NCBI GenBank assembly: GCA_027076325.1
Contig: JALTJZ010000005.1
Coordinates: 1-38,393, forward strand
From: Chromatiales bacterium
Lineage (GTDB): Bacteria; Pseudomonadota; Gammaproteobacteria; UBA6429; Thiohalophilaceae
Direction of reading: 5' to 3'
Length of the DNA stretch: 38,393 nucleotides
The notes beneath the pieces were generated by a model. The model was not told the DNA's origin, ran no database searches, and was given only the letters and a program-made list of their open reading frames with translations. Both the position numbers and the translations under genes were made by a program. Below are positions 38,225 through 38,393 of this stretch, in pieces. Position 1 is the stretch's first letter; every line of letters starts with the position of its first letter.

Positions 38225-38393
38225 TTTTCAAGTGAATAACCTGTAAAATAAACGCCATATAATCAAACAGTAAGCTCCACATAAGGCGCAGATTGAAGGG
38301 GGCAACATAGTATCCAAATTAACGAGCAATTTCGTATCTGCTTTCAGTGGGGTGAATCCGGATCTGAGAAAGTAGAGATAGCTGATTATCACT

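Noticed and set aside
38225-38393. Start of another gene at the right edge
   Set aside because: No start codon with a ribosome site and a sustained frame is visible in the last 169 bp.

Overview
The window is bacterial chromosome from a gammaproteobacterium with moderate to low GC; I cannot name the genus. The evidence is the gene order recA-recX ... alaS-lysC-csrA-tRNA-Ser(GCU) on the minus strand, together with mutS-fdxA divergent from a cinA-type pncC gene. That core neighbourhood is known from Pseudomonas and its relatives.

Layout. (1) Positions 1-9344, minus strand: recA, recX, a two-component pair (a membrane kinase with a PDZ-like sensor region and a NarL-type regulator), alaS, lysC, csrA and tRNA-Ser. 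A cluster of small hairpins ending in a duplicated piece of the tRNA gene lies beside the tRNA. (2) 9345-12026: an orphan wHTH-WYL regulator of the BrxR/CapW type, a palindromic intergenic repeat, pncC, a hypothetical gene and a PilZ gene. (3) 12149-23730, plus strand: a cobalamin biosynthesis operon. It has a promoter with consensus hexamers, a cobalamin riboswitch, cobalt transport genes cbtB-cbtA, and then cobO, cbiA, cbiF, cbiX, cbiC, cbiD, cbiET, cbiL, cbiG (N-terminal and central part), cobE (the CbiG C-terminal part), cbiH and a thioredoxin-like [2Fe-2S] ferredoxin. Most junctions are 1-11 bp overlaps. The content is that of the cobalt-early (anaerobic-type) corrin ring pathway. No cbiJ/cobK reductase and no nucleotide-loop genes are present in the window.

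(4) 23773-28231, minus strand: a D-lactate dehydrogenase-like 2-hydroxyacid dehydrogenase and a large hybrid sensor kinase. (5) 28232-32258: an accessory patch. It holds a frameshifted XRE-type regulator behind three palindromes, a likely insertion-sequence end, a VIT-vWA protein with its MerR-type regulator (whose palindromic operator abuts the start codon), and a small frameshifted gene remnant. (6) 32259 to the end, plus strand: mutS, fdxA (7Fe ferredoxin) and a large AddB-like PD-(D/E)XK nuclease with an iron-sulfur cysteine pattern.

The most interesting single observation is that CbiH carries a C-terminal domain of about 175 residues that reads as a ChuX/HutX/HemS-type heme-carrier fold. 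This is a tetrapyrrole-binding-like module fused to the ring-contraction methyltransferase, directly upstream of a [2Fe-2S] ferredoxin. Second is the compact MerR + VIT-vWA unit, with a perfect 10-8-10 palindrome and an apparently leaderless start. Third is the orphan BrxR/CapW-like regulator sitting next to recA without a defence system. All family assignments come from reading motifs by eye; no database search was run.
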